Part shown: piece after piece, positions 1 through 9,259 of the stretch | How the letters are laid out: each line of letters opens with the position of its first letter | Numbering within the stretch: the first letter of the stretch is position 1 | Assembly (NCBI GenBank): GCA_047605445.1 | Contig: JASGFP010000035.1 | Coordinates: 1-32,320, forward strand | Reading direction: 5' to 3' | DNA length: 32,320 nt | Source of the DNA: JAJXWB01 sp047605445 | Lineage (GTDB): Bacteria > Pseudomonadota > Alphaproteobacteria > Rhizobiales > Beijerinckiaceae | Program-made: the position numbers and the translations under genes | Notes under the pieces: model-generated | Database searches by the model: none | What the model was told of the DNA's origin: nothing | The model's input: the letters and a program-made list of their open reading frames with translations, nothing else

Positions 1-1176
1 ATCCTGCTGTTCGCCTTCACGACGGACGCCGCGGGCGCCGCGCAGGCAGTCGAGGCGCTGGCGGAACTCGCCCGCGCGCGCGGACTGGCGCCGCCGGACG
101 CCGGCGCCAAACAGATCCGGCTCGAGTTTTCGCCCGCCCGCCTCGTGTTCGAGCGGCATGGCGAATTTGTCACCTACAGCTGGAGTTTTCCGGGCGGGAA
201 CGAGCCGTTCCGGCCGGCGGCGGACGAATTGTTGAGCGTCATGCGGCTGCTGCCGCAGCCCGGCCCGCTGCTGGTCGCAGCCGATCTGCATCTGATCGCG
301 GCCGCGCATGCGCCGGAGGATTGGAGCAGCCTATTCGCCGGCCCTGCGCTCGCGGCGGCCTCGATCGACGAGGGGCGCGCGACCATCGCCAGCGATTTCT
401 CCGCAGACGCCTTCGGCTTCGTGCGGTTTCTCGTCATCGACAAGTCCCTGTCGCCGGAAAGCGCGGGCGCGCTGACGCAGCGGCTTCTCGAAATCGAGAC
501 CTATCGCATGCTCGCGCTGCTCGGCCTGCCGGTGGCGCAACGCCTGTCGCAGCCGATCCGGCGTATCGAGGACGAACTGCCGCGGCTTCTGCAATCGATC
601 GAGAAGGAGCGCGGCGTCGAGGCCGACCGCAAGCTGCTGGACCGCCTCACCGCGATCGCGACCGAACTGGAGACGGGTTCTTCGGAAAGCCTGTTCCGCC
701 TCGGCGCCACGCGCGCCTATCACGAACTTGTGCGCGCGCGGCTCGACTCGATCCGCGAGAGCCGCATTCCGCACTACTCGACCTTCGCGTCCTTCCTGTC
801 GCGGCGGCTGACGCCGGCCATGCGCACCTGCGCCGCTATCGAACAGAGGCAGGCGAGCCTGTCGTCCAAGATCGCGCGGGTAGCGGAACTGCTGCGCACG
901 CGCGTCGACATCGAACTGGAGAGCCAGAACGCCGACCAGATCCGCCAGATGGCCGAGCGCGTGCGCCTGCAATTGCGGCTGCAGCAGACGGTCGAGGGCC
1001 TCTCCATCGCAGCCATCACCTATTACATCTCCAGCGTGCTGCATCTGCTGTTCGAAGGCGCGCACAGTTCGGGCCTGCATGTCGACGCCAATGTCGCGAC
1101 GGGCGCGGCCGTGCCGATCGTCTTCGCCATCGTCGCTTTCGTCGTGTGGCGCATCCGGCACACGCACAGCGAGTAG
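1..1176 (+). CDS. DUF3422 family membrane-anchored protein (5'-truncated)
   Basis: The frame is open from base 1 with no good start, so the gene begins before the window; 391 codons are visible. DUF3422 proteins are usually a little over 400 residues, so only a short N-terminal part is missing. Family-typical blocks are visible: ERHGEFVTYSW near fragment residue 50, SRRLTPAMRTC in the middle, and LQLRLQQTVEGLS followed by AAITYYISS near the end. The C-terminus has hydrophobic stretches (for example VPIVFAIVAFVVW) ending in a basic, histidine-containing tail, which suggests a C-terminal membrane anchor. The central part is charged and probably helical or coiled. The biochemical function of the family is not known to me. 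The family assignment rests on recalled sequence blocks. Confidence 0.85.
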   Translation: MLLFAFTTDAAGAAQAVEALAELARARGLAPPDAGAKQIRLEFSPARLVFERHGEFVTYSWSFPGGNEPFRPAADELLSVMRLLPQPGPLLVAADLHLIAAAHAPEDWSSLFAGPALAAASIDEGRATIASDFSADAFGFVRFLVIDKSLSPESAGALTQRLLEIETYRMLALLGLPVAQRLSQPIRRIEDELPRLLQSIEKERGVEADRKLLDRLTAIATELETGSSESLFRLGATRAYHELVRARLDSIRESRIPHYSTFASFLSRRLTPAMRTCAAIEQRQASLSSKIARVAELLRTRVDIELESQNADQIRQMAERVRLQLRLQQTVEGLSIAAITYYISSVLHLLFEGAHSSGLHVDANVATGAAVPIVFAIVAFVVWRIRHTHSE

Positions 1177-1189
1177 TCCCGACGCTCTG

Positions 1190-1217
1190 TTGACGCGTGT
1201 CGCCTTGGCTTTACATT
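1190..1217 (+). promoter_or_regulatory. candidate sigma-70-type promoter for the phosphoesterase gene
   Basis: A -35-like TTGACG (1190-1195) is followed after 16 bases by a -10-like TACATT (1212-1217). It lies in the 97-base gap after the DUF3422 stop and would start transcription about 50 bases before the ATG at 1274. This is a match by eye only. Confidence 0.45.
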
Positions 1218-1273
1218 TCCGGTCCAAGAGACAACGCGCCCCCGAACGGCGCGGGCGAACAGGGGACGGGCTG

Positions 1274-2794
1274 ATGAAGATCGACACAAGCTGGCCGAAG
1301 GCGGCTCTGCGCGTTGCGCTGACGGCGGCCGCCGCGACGGGAGGGTTGGCGGCGCAGGCCGCCGATCTCTCCAGGATCAAGACCATCGTGGTGATCTATG
1401 CGGAGAACCGCAGCTTCGATCATCTCTACGGGCTTTTTCCAGGGGCCGACGGCATCGCCAACGCCCGGCCGAAGGATTATCTGCAGCGCGACCACGACGG
1501 CTCGGTATTGCCGTATCTGCGCGTCTGGAACGCCAAGGGCGAACCCGACCCGAACTATCCGCAAATGCCGAACAAGCCGTTCCGCATCGATCTTCCGCCG
1601 GTCAACAAAACGACATCGGAAGTGCTGCTCAGCCCGATCCACGCCTATTATCACAACATCGAGCAGATCAACGGCAACAGGAACGACATGTTCGCCGCCA
1701 TGTCGACGGTCGGCGGCTACACGATGGGATATTTCGACGGCTCGAAGATGAAGATGTGGAAGTGGGCGAAGGACTACACGCTCGCGGACAATTTCTTCAT
1801 GGGCGCCTATGGCGGCTCCTATCTCAATCACCAGTATCTCGTGTGCCTTTGCGCGCCCGAGCACAAGGATGCGCCGGAATTCATGCACGCCGTGCTCGAC
1901 GACAAGGGCAGACTGAAGAAGAAGCCGGATTCGCCGTCGGCCAAAGACGGCGCGGTGAAAACCTTCACCGTCGGCCTCGGCGGGCAGGTAACGCCGGACG
2001 GCTATTCGGTGAACACGACCCAGCCGCCCTATCAGCCGAGCGGCCTGCCGCCGGCGGATGGCGGCCCTGCGGACATGGCCGATCCGAAAGGCAATCAGCG
2101 TATCGGCCTGCCGCTGCCGGCCTCGAAAATGAAAACCATCGGCGACACGCTGTCCGACAAGGGGATCTCCTGGGTGTGGTATTCCGGCGGCTGGGACGCC
2201 GCGCTGAAGGACGGCATGCGGCCGGCTTCCGAAAAACGCTCCGTCATTTATACGCGCGCGGAAGGCTCGCTGAATTTCCAGCCGCATCACCAGCCGTTCA
2301 ACTACTACGCGCGCTTCGCGCCCGGCACGAAAGACCGCGCCGAGCATCTGAAAGACGGCGCCGACTTCGAGAAGGCGATTGCGGAGGGAACGCTGCCGCA
2401 GGTCAGCTTCTACAAGCCGGCGGGCGTCTTCACCGAACATCCCGCCTATACCGACATCATGAGCGGCGATGCGCATATCGCCGACCTCGTCGAGAAACTG
2501 TCGAAGTCGCCCCAGTGGAAGGACATGGTCGTGATCGTCACCTATGACGAGAACGGCGGCTTCTGGGATCACGCCAAGCGACAGCGCGGACGCGGATGGG
2601 GCGACCGCTGGGGTCCGGGCACGCGCATTCCCGCGCTCATCATCTCGCCCTTCGCGCGGCGCGGCCATGTCGACCATACGCCTTACGACACAGGCTCGAT
2701 CGTCAAGCTCATCACCGCGCGCTTCGGCCTCGAGCATCTGCAAGGCGAGCGCAAGAATATCGGCGACCTGACGAAAGCGCTGAAGTTGAAGTGA
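1274..2794 (+). CDS. secreted phosphoesterase (AcpA / phospholipase C family)
   Basis: This 506-residue protein belongs to the PF04185 phosphoesterase family, which includes acid phosphatase AcpA and bacterial phospholipases C. These enzymes hydrolyse phosphate esters with a metal-dependent alkaline-phosphatase-like fold. The family signature ENRSFDH is at residues 44-50, right after the signal peptide. The second metal-site motif DENGGFWDH is at 425-433. Residues 1 to about 29 form a signal peptide ending AAQA, so the enzyme should be periplasmic or secreted. I chose the ATG at 1274, preceded by AGGGGACGG, because the longer reading from 1079 runs back into DUF3422. It ends 19 bases before the converging mutL. 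The substrate (phosphomonoester or phospholipid) cannot be decided from sequence. Confidence 0.88.
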   Translation: MKIDTSWPKAALRVALTAAAATGGLAAQAADLSRIKTIVVIYAENRSFDHLYGLFPGADGIANARPKDYLQRDHDGSVLPYLRVWNAKGEPDPNYPQMPNKPFRIDLPPVNKTTSEVLLSPIHAYYHNIEQINGNRNDMFAAMSTVGGYTMGYFDGSKMKMWKWAKDYTLADNFFMGAYGGSYLNHQYLVCLCAPEHKDAPEFMHAVLDDKGRLKKKPDSPSAKDGAVKTFTVGLGGQVTPDGYSVNTTQPPYQPSGLPPADGGPADMADPKGNQRIGLPLPASKMKTIGDTLSDKGISWVWYSGGWDAALKDGMRPASEKRSVIYTRAEGSLNFQPHHQPFNYYARFAPGTKDRAEHLKDGADFEKAIAEGTLPQVSFYKPAGVFTEHPAYTDIMSGDAHIADLVEKLSKSPQWKDMVVIVTYDENGGFWDHAKRQRGRGWGDRWGPGTRIPALIISPFARRGHVDHTPYDTGSIVKLITARFGLEHLQGERKNIGDLTKALKLK

Positions 2795-2813
2795 CGCCGC
2801 GAGATGGGCGCGC

Positions 2814-4604
2814 TTATCGCCGGCCGAACAATTTCTCGATGTCGGCGAGCTTGAGTTCGACATAGGTCGGCCGGCCGTGGTTGCACTGGCCGGCGCCCGG
2901 CGTCGCCTCCATCTCGCGCAGCAGCGCGTTCATTTCCTCGGGCGTGAGGCGGCGGCCGGCGCGGACGGAATTGTGGCAGGCCATGGTCGCCAGCACATGG
3001 TCCAGCCGGCGCTCCGCGCCCTGCAGTCCGGCGTCTTCGGCCAGTGTGTCGGCGATATCGGCGATCAGGCGGCGCGCGTCGATCCTGCCGAGCGCAGCCG
3101 GGGTTTCGCGCACCAGCACGGCGCCGGGTCCGAAAGCCTCGACCGAGAGGCCGAGCTTTTCGAGATCGGGCGCGGCTTCGGCGATTCGTGCAGCGGCGGC
3201 CTCGTCGAGTTCGACGACTTCCGGCGCGAGTAGCCCCTGCCGTGCGACGCCCTGCGCCGCGCGCTGCCGCTTCAGCCTTTCGTAGACGAGGCGTTCATGT
3301 GCGGCGTGCTGATCGACGATCACCATGCCGTCGCGTGTCTGGGCGACGATGTAGGTTTCGTGCACTTGAGCCCGCGCGGCGCCGAGCGGCGCGGCGACAT
3401 CTTCCGCGCGCACATCCGCATGAGCGCGCGCGTCAGCCGAGGGGGCAACGTCGCCGACGTCGAATGCCGCCTGTTGCGCCTCTGCGAGGCCGGACGGCGC
3501 GGCGGGCGAAGCGCGCCAGTCCCAATCGGCCGCGGCCTGCGGCGTCCACGTCCGCGCGCTTGACTGCATCGCGGCGAGCGCAGCGCGCGCGCTGTCGGCA
3601 GCGCGATGGCCGGCGTTCGTGATCGCGCCCTTCAGCGCGCCGATGACGAGCCCGCGCACGAGGCCCGGATCGCGGAAGCGCACTTCGGCCTTGGCGGGAT
3701 GCACGTTGACGTCGACCTCGCGCGGATCGCATTCGATGAAGAGCGCCAGCGCGGCGTGACGGCCCGCGGGCAGGAAGTCGATATAGGCGCCGCGGATCGC
3801 GCCGGCGAGCAGCTTGTCGCGCACCGGCCTGCCGTTGACGAAGACATATTGCATCGCCGCCGTCGCACGATGCCATGTCGGCAAACCCGCGAAACCGATG
3901 AGCCGCATGTTCTCGCGCACGGCGTCGACCGTGAGCGAATTGTCGATGAAGTCGCGGCCGAGCACCTGCGCGACGCGTTCCGCGAAACCCTTTGCGTCAT
4001 CGCTCGTCGCGCGAAATTCGCGCGACGTCAGATGATCGCCGCTCAGGCGAAACGTGACATCGTGATGGGCGAGCGCGATGCGTCGCACGACGTCGGCGAC
4101 CGCCTGCGCCTCTGCTGACGGCGACTTCAGGAATTTGAGACGCGCCGGCGTCGCGGCGAAGAGATCGCGCACCTCGATGCGCGCGCCGCGCGGCCAGGAG
4201 GAGGGCTGCACGGCGCGCTTCGCGCCGGCCTCGACGCGAATGGAATGGCCGTGCGCCGCGCCTGTCTCGCGCGCGTCGATCACGAGTTGCGCGACCGAGC
4301 CGATCGAAGGCAGCGCCTCGCCGCGAAAGCCGAGCGTGGCGATGTTGGAGAGATCGCCATCGGGCAGTTTCGACGTCGCGTGGCGGTCGACGGCGAGCGC
4401 GAGATCCTCCGCGCTCATGCCCGCGCCATTGTCGATCACGCGGATGAGCTTGCGGCCGCCATCCTCGACGGCGATGTCGATCTCGGTGGCGCCGGCGTCG
4501 AGCGCGTTCTCCACCAGCTCCTTCACGGCGGAGGCCGGACGCTCGACGACTTCGCCCGCGGCGATGCGGTCGACGGTGACGGGATCGAGCAGACGCACCG
4601 CCAT
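2814..4604 (-). CDS. mutL: DNA mismatch repair protein MutL (endonuclease type)
   Basis: This 596-residue protein couples mismatch recognition by MutS to strand incision. The N-terminal GHKL ATPase motifs are all visible: ENALDAG (32-38), DNGAGM (58-63) and GFRGEA (92-97). The C-terminal dimerisation domain carries DQHAAHERLVYE at 431-442, matching the nuclease motif DQHA-x2-E-x4-E. It also has Cys543 (ACHNS) and CNHGRPT with Cys574 and His576, which correspond to the zinc ligands of Bacillus subtilis MutL. The protein should therefore nick DNA itself, unlike E. coli MutL, which depends on MutH. I chose the ATG at 4604 (MAVRLLDPVT) because family proteins start just before this ATPase block; a 22-residue upstream extension looks non-conserved. 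Confidence 0.96.
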   Translation of the reverse strand: MAVRLLDPVTVDRIAAGEVVERPASAVKELVENALDAGATEIDIAVEDGGRKLIRVIDNGAGMSAEDLALAVDRHATSKLPDGDLSNIATLGFRGEALPSIGSVAQLVIDARETGAAHGHSIRVEAGAKRAVQPSSWPRGARIEVRDLFAATPARLKFLKSPSAEAQAVADVVRRIALAHHDVTFRLSGDHLTSREFRATSDDAKGFAERVAQVLGRDFIDNSLTVDAVRENMRLIGFAGLPTWHRATAAMQYVFVNGRPVRDKLLAGAIRGAYIDFLPAGRHAALALFIECDPREVDVNVHPAKAEVRFRDPGLVRGLVIGALKGAITNAGHRAADSARAALAAMQSSARTWTPQAAADWDWRASPAAPSGLAEAQQAAFDVGDVAPSADARAHADVRAEDVAAPLGAARAQVHETYIVAQTRDGMVIVDQHAAHERLVYERLKRQRAAQGVARQGLLAPEVVELDEAAAARIAEAAPDLEKLGLSVEAFGPGAVLVRETPAALGRIDARRLIADIADTLAEDAGLQGAERRLDHVLATMACHNSVRAGRRLTPEEMNALLREMEATPGAGQCNHGRPTYVELKLADIEKLFGRR

Positions 4605-4854
4605 CAGGCGCGCCCCCGCAATTGCCGCAACGTCATGGAATCGTCGAACCGCATCCGGGAACCCTATCACGTCCGCGCCGGCGCTTCGGGCGTCGGGGCA
4701 GTGGGACTATGGTTTATCCCGGGTTAACGCGTCCTGCGGAAAGGCCGCTGGTTAAAGTAAACAGGAAAGATTGGTCTCAAATTCCACCTGAAGCGATTGG
4801 ATTGCGGCGTGGAGGGGCGCATTTTCGCGTCGATCTTTTGTCCGGAGCCAAGCC

Positions 4855-5676
4855 ATGTCTCTCGCTTTCGACGCACAACACCGCCCCCTCATCGGCGCGT
4901 TTGCAGACGCGCTGCGGCTCGCCAAGCACACGATCGAGGATATGACGTTCCGGACGCGCGTCGAGACGCACGTCTTCGCCGGTCGCCCCTTGAACGTCAC
5001 CATCGCCGACCGCACGGCGGCGCTCTGGTACGGAGCAGATTTCGCGCGGCCGCGCGACTTCGATCTGCTTGCCGGCCGGGGGCTCGAGCGCGGCGGACTG
5101 GTGTTCGATATCGGCGCGCATCAGGGCGTCGTCGCCATGATGCTGGCGGACGAAGTCGGGCCGGCCGGCCGCGTCGTCGCCATCGAGGCGACCGAGCGCA
5201 ACGCCGAGATCGCGCGCCGCAACACGGCGATGAACGGCGTGGACAATGTCGAGATCGCTCACGCGGCGATCGCCCGGGTCGACGGACCTGTGCTTTTCAG
5301 CCAGAAGCGCAACGGTTATGTCGTGCTTGCCCCGAGCGCCGGCGTCAAAAGCGTCGAAGGGGTTTCGATCGACACGCTGTCGGCCCGCCACGGCTTTCCC
5401 GGACTCGTCTACCTCGATGTTGAAGGCTACGAATACGAGGCGCTGAAAGGCGCGCCGAAAACGCTCGCCTCGCGCGCCTCGTGGTTCGTCGAGACGCATG
5501 GCGACGCCGATCTCGGCAAGTTCGGCGCCTGCAACGCCGATGTCGTGTCCGCCTTCGACGACAGCTTCGACCTCTACTGGTCGCCCGACAATGCGACCAC
5601 CGATTTCGCGCCGCTCGCGCGCGATATGACCGTGCCCGGGGACCGGTTCTTCCTGGTTGCAATCAAGAAGAGCTGA
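4855..5676 (+). CDS. FkbM family SAM-dependent methyltransferase
   Basis: This 273-residue protein has a class I methyltransferase fold. The SAM-binding motif I reads VFDIGAHQG with Asp85, followed by VVAIEATERN around 107-116. The later block VSIDTLSARHGFPGLVYLDVEGYEYEAL, split by a variable turn, is typical of FkbM-family enzymes, where the acidic residues after SIDTL and in the DVEG element are conserved. FkbM proteins O-methylate sugars, macrolides or other small molecules. No glycosyltransferase or polysaccharide gene lies nearby to suggest a substrate. A CGGAG ribosome-binding site sits seven bases before the ATG. It converges with the M16 gene downstream, with only 11 bases between the stops. 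Confidence 0.88.
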   Translation: MSLAFDAQHRPLIGAFADALRLAKHTIEDMTFRTRVETHVFAGRPLNVTIADRTAALWYGADFARPRDFDLLAGRGLERGGLVFDIGAHQGVVAMMLADEVGPAGRVVAIEATERNAEIARRNTAMNGVDNVEIAHAAIARVDGPVLFSQKRNGYVVLAPSAGVKSVEGVSIDTLSARHGFPGLVYLDVEGYEYEALKGAPKTLASRASWFVETHGDADLGKFGACNADVVSAFDDSFDLYWSPDNATTDFAPLARDMTVPGDRFFLVAIKKS

Positions 5677-5687
5677 ACGCGGGCGGC

Positions 5688-6968
5688 CTACATGCCGGTT
5701 GGCCGGCCCGCCAGCGCCACCAGCAGCTTGCCGTCGCCGAGCAGTTTCTTCGCCGCGCGCTTCGCCGCCTCCAGATCGACCGCCGCGACCAGCTTGTTGC
5801 GCTGGTCGAGATAGGCGGCGGGCCGGCCTTCGAGCTGCAATTGCATGAGATTGCCGGCGATCTTGGTCGACGTGTCGAAGCGCAGCGCGTAGGAGCCGAT
5901 CAGGAATTTGCGCGCCTTGGCGAGTTCGTCCTCGGTCGGCCCGTTGGCGGCGAGATCGGCGATCTGCTCCTGAATGACCGCTACGGACTCAGCGGCGCGT
6001 TCGTTCTTGGTCGAGGTCGCGCCGACCAGCATGGCTGCGTGATCGTAATTCTGCAGATGCGAATAGACGGAATAGGCAAGCCCGCGCTTCTCGCGCACCT
6101 CGCGGAACAGACGCGCCGTGAAGGCGCCGCCGCCGAGGATGTGATTGACGACGACGGCGGCCATGAAATCGGGATCGTCGCGCTCGACGCCCGGCCGGCC
6201 GAAGCGGATGGTGGCCTGCGGCACGTCGATGTCGGCGACGAGCCGCTCGCCGACGCCGCTCACCGTCGCCGGAGGAATCGTCAGCAGCGCGGAGCGTTCG
6301 GGCAGGCCGGCGAAAACCTCGTCGAGCTTGGCCGCCAATGTCGCGGCGTCGATCGCGCCGACGGCGGCGATGACCAGATTGTCGCGCGCCAGCATCCTGC
6401 CGCGCATGGCGACGAGATCGTCGCGCGCGATCTTGCCCAGCGTGTCGATCTCGCCGCGCGCCGCGCGGCCGTAGGGATGGCCGGGGAAGGCCGCGGCGCG
6501 GAACATGCGCGAGGCAACCGCGTCCGGGTCCTTCAGTTCGCGTTTGAGGCTGGCGACAAGTTGCGACACGACGCGGTCGATCGGGCCCTGGTCGAGCCGC
6601 GCCTCGTTGACGGCCAGGCGCATCAGCTCGAACGCCGGATCGAGATTGCGCGTCAGCGTCTGGAAATGGCCGGCGAGATGATCGCGATCGACGGAGAAGT
6701 GGAGATGAACGGCAAGATCGTCCATAGCCTCGTGAAAGGCGCCGGAATCGTAGGGGCCGGCGCCCTCGTCGAGCAGACCGCCGAGCAGCGTCGTGAGGCC
6801 GGGCTTTTCGACCGGGTCCTGCGAGGCGCCGCCGCGGAAAGCGCATTGCACCGCGACGAGCGGCACGGCGTAATCTTCGACCAGCCAGGCGGTCAGGCCG
6901 CCGGGCGTCCGCACCTCCTGCACGGAGGATGCGCGCGAAATTTCCGGAATGGGCGAAAGATCGGTCAC
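5688..6968 (-). CDS. M16 peptidase family, non-catalytic partner
   Basis: This 426-residue protein has the pitrilysin/processing-peptidase fold. Where catalytic members carry HxxEH it reads PGLTTLLGGLLDEG, so the zinc ligands are missing. It keeps M16 structural blocks such as TARLFREVREKRGLAYSV in the C-terminal half. In proteobacteria such proteins pair with a catalytic M16 subunit in a mitochondrial-processing-peptidase-like heterodimer. The GTG start at 6968 overlaps the TGA of the upstream M16 gene by four bases (GTGA), which indicates translational coupling. No signal peptide is evident with this start. The longer open frame upstream lies entirely inside the neighbouring gene and is not coding. 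Confidence 0.9.
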   Translation of the reverse strand: MTDLSPIPEISRASSVQEVRTPGGLTAWLVEDYAVPLVAVQCAFRGGASQDPVEKPGLTTLLGGLLDEGAGPYDSGAFHEAMDDLAVHLHFSVDRDHLAGHFQTLTRNLDPAFELMRLAVNEARLDQGPIDRVVSQLVASLKRELKDPDAVASRMFRAAAFPGHPYGRAARGEIDTLGKIARDDLVAMRGRMLARDNLVIAAVGAIDAATLAAKLDEVFAGLPERSALLTIPPATVSGVGERLVADIDVPQATIRFGRPGVERDDPDFMAAVVVNHILGGGAFTARLFREVREKRGLAYSVYSHLQNYDHAAMLVGATSTKNERAAESVAVIQEQIADLAANGPTEDELAKARKFLIGSYALRFDTSTKIAGNLMQLQLEGRPAAYLDQRNKLVAAVDLEAAKRAAKKLLGDGKLLVALAGRPTGM

Positions 6969-8305
6969 GCGGCGTGCTCCGGCTGAACTTGCTCCGGCAG
7001 CAGATAGCCGGTGACGGCGCGGCGCTTGTCGAGCCATTTGCGGGCGACGGCGACCACCGCTTCCGGCGTGACGGCCTCGATCCGCGCCGTCCAGCCGGAC
7101 ACATCCTGGATTGTCTCGCCGATAGCGAGCGCCGCGCCGTACCAGCGGGCCAGCGCGACCTGGCTGTCCTGCGCATAGACGGCGTCGGCGACGAGCCGCG
7201 TCTTGGCGCGCTCGAATTCCTTGTCGGTCGGCGGATTGGCGATGAAATCGGCGATCACGCCGTCGATTGCGGCGTCGAACTGATCGAGCGTCACATCGCC
7301 CGCAGGCACGCCGTAGATCCACAGCCGCGTCGCGTCGAGCGAGGATGACATATAGTAGGCGCCGGCGGCGACCGCGACGGGTTTTTCGACCACCAATTGC
7401 TTGTAGAGCCGGCTCGACTGCCCGGCGCCGAGCAGATGCGCCATGATTTCCAGCGCTTCGCATTCGCCCGGCTCGGCGGTGCGCGCGGAGGGCACAACGT
7501 AGACGCGTTCGTAGGCTGGCTGCTCGACCTTCTCGTCCGACAGCGAGACGTGACGGCGCGCACGGGCGGGCGGCTCCTGCGGACGCCGGCGCACGGGCGG
7601 GGCGCCGCGCGCCGGGATCTTGCCGTAAGTCTCGCGGGCGAGCTTTTCGACATCGGCCGGCTGCACATCGCCGGCGACGACGAGGATGGCGTTTTCGGGC
7701 GTGTAGAAGCGCTCGTAATAGGCGAGCGCGTCCTCGCGGCCGAGCGTTTCGATCTCGTGGCCCCAGCCGATGATCGGCGTGCCATAGGGATGATGCGCGA
7801 AGAGCGCGGCCTGCACGGCCTCGCTCAGTTCGGCGCCGGGATCGCTGTCGGTGCGCATGCGACGCTCCTCGAGCACGACGTCGCGCTCGGGCGCCACGAC
7901 CTCGTCCGACAGGACGAGGTTCGTCATGCGATCGGCCTCGTATTCCATCATCGTGCCGAGGTGCTCGCGCGGCACGCGCTGGAAGTAGGAGGTGTAGTCG
8001 TGGCCGGTGAAGGCGTTCTCCTGGCCGCCGAGATCGGAGACCAGAGAGGAGAACTCGCCCTGCGGATGGGTCTTCGTGCCCTTGAACATCAGATGTTCGA
8101 GGAAATGCGCGATGCCCGACTTCAGCGGCGGATCGTCGGCCGAGCCGTTGCGATACCAGACCATGTGGGTGACGACCGGCGCGCGGTGATCGGGGATGAC
8201 CACGACTTCCATGCCGTTGTCGAGACGCGAATGCGCGATGCTGGGACCGGCGTTTGCTGCTGCCGCGTTCGGCTGGGGCGATGCGGCGGCCTGGGAAAAG
8301 GTCAT
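6965..8305 (-). CDS. M16 family zinc metallopeptidase, catalytic subunit
   Basis: This 446-residue protein has the inverted zinc motif HFLEH at 67-71, and a glutamate in VVLEERR (about 147) at the expected distance of some 75 residues to act as third ligand. The block GQENAFTGHDYTSYFQ is typical of the bacterial processing-peptidase-like branch. It probably degrades or processes peptides together with the non-catalytic M16 protein encoded immediately downstream. I chose the ATG at 8305 (MTFSQAAASP), preceded by AGGAC; an in-frame TTG at 8338 has no ribosome-binding site. Neither start gives a clear signal peptide, so the location (cytoplasm or periplasm) is undecided. The 144-base gap before it separates it from the exported protein gene. 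Confidence 0.94.
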   Translation of the reverse strand: MTFSQAAASPQPNAAAANAGPSIAHSRLDNGMEVVVIPDHRAPVVTHMVWYRNGSADDPPLKSGIAHFLEHLMFKGTKTHPQGEFSSLVSDLGGQENAFTGHDYTSYFQRVPREHLGTMMEYEADRMTNLVLSDEVVAPERDVVLEERRMRTDSDPGAELSEAVQAALFAHHPYGTPIIGWGHEIETLGREDALAYYERFYTPENAILVVAGDVQPADVEKLARETYGKIPARGAPPVRRRPQEPPARARRHVSLSDEKVEQPAYERVYVVPSARTAEPGECEALEIMAHLLGAGQSSRLYKQLVVEKPVAVAAGAYYMSSSLDATRLWIYGVPAGDVTLDQFDAAIDGVIADFIANPPTDKEFERAKTRLVADAVYAQDSQVALARWYGAALAIGETIQDVSGWTARIEAVTPEAVVAVARKWLDKRRAVTGYLLPEQVQPEHAA

Positions 8306-8449
8306 GAACGGTCCTGCGAGATGAGGCGCCGCGCGCAACGCGCGGGCCGCCCGAGGATTCGGGCGGCGAAACTCGTCAGGCCAATATAGGGATTACGGGC
8401 GCCGCCTCAACCGGCGCGACGCCCGCAGGCGAACCGGCGGCGCGCCGGA

Positions 8450-9181
8450 TCAGTCGTCGGCGCCGCGGTTCGGATCGACGCCACGGGCGTAATCGCCCGC
8501 CGACGGCGCTTCATACCTGCGGACCGGGCCGCTCTGCGTCGCTTTCACGACGTTGCGCGGCGCGCGGTAGCCGGACGGCGGCTCGGTCAGATAGTCGCGC
8601 GAGGGCTCGGCGCCCGGCTTCAGATCGTCGTCCTTGGAGCCGAGCGAGAAAACCTGCTTGATTTTCGAGGCCGGCTCCTCGACGCCGCAATCGGGCATGC
8701 CGTTGCGGCGGGTCGGGCAGACTTCCGGGCTGTTGCTGCGCGTGGCGGTCCGGCCCTGCTTGAGTTCCTCGGCGGACAGATTCGGATTTGCCTTGAACTG
8801 CGCGTTGAGATCGCGCGGCGCCCGCGCCGCGGCTTCCGCCTCGCGACGGCGGCGCACGTCCGGGTCGACCGGCCAGTTGGCGGCGCGATTGCGCGATCCC
8901 GCCACCGGCGGCGGCAGGTCGCTGCCCTTGGGCACGACCAGCTTCGGGCGCTCGCGGAAGTCGATGTCGGGCTTGTCCTCGCTGTCCTTGCCGAGGCCGA
9001 TGACATTGAGGACGGGATCGAAGGTCGAGGGCCGGTCGTCGAAGGCCCGCGCGGCGGTCGAAACGGCGAGGACGCCCGAAAGGATCATGGCCGCGCCCGC
9101 GGCGGCGACCGCCAGCCTGCCGGCGCATTTGCCGATAATCGCGTGGTTCACCTGAGTGCGTGTCACCTGCGAAACCCTCAT
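8450..9181 (-). CDS. exported Pro/charge-rich protein between lspA and M16 (DUF3035/BamF-like position)
   Basis: This 243-residue protein has a hydrophobic segment at about residues 22-47 ending in STAARA, consistent with a long signal sequence or membrane anchor. The rest is polar and low in hydrophobic core: FRERPKLVVPKGSDLPPP near residue 75, then WPVDPDVRRRREAEAAARAP and a disordered tail. There is a CPTRRNGMPDCG pair of cysteines. The RP-x-L-V-VP...LPPP block and the position between lspA and the M16 peptidases resemble the DUF3035 proteins of other alphaproteobacteria, some of which have been linked to outer-membrane assembly (BamF). No lipobox is visible. The link is inferred from position and a short motif only. 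A plausible SD (AAGGGGG) precedes the ATG at 9181. Confidence 0.75.
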   Translation of the reverse strand: MRVSQVTRTQVNHAIIGKCAGRLAVAAAGAAMILSGVLAVSTAARAFDDRPSTFDPVLNVIGLGKDSEDKPDIDFRERPKLVVPKGSDLPPPVAGSRNRAANWPVDPDVRRRREAEAAARAPRDLNAQFKANPNLSAEELKQGRTATRSNSPEVCPTRRNGMPDCGVEEPASKIKQVFSLGSKDDDLKPGAEPSRDYLTEPPSGYRAPRNVVKATQSGPVRRYEAPSAGDYARGVDPNRGADD

Positions 9182-9259
9182 GAATACGCCCCCTTACGCG
9201 CTACACGCCCCGAGCCGACGGGTCATCTGCGGCCGGATCCGAGATGGCCGTCGCCGAGC

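Noticed and set aside
1211..2863. 550-codon open frame antisense to the phosphoesterase gene
   Set aside because: The plus-strand gene has clear family motifs and a signal peptide; the antisense product is rich in Arg, Gly and Val with no motif. It is a high-GC shadow.
5481..6986. 501-codon plus-strand open frame opposite the second M16 gene
   Set aside because: It begins inside the FkbM gene in another frame and has no family features, whereas the minus-strand M16 protein is clear.
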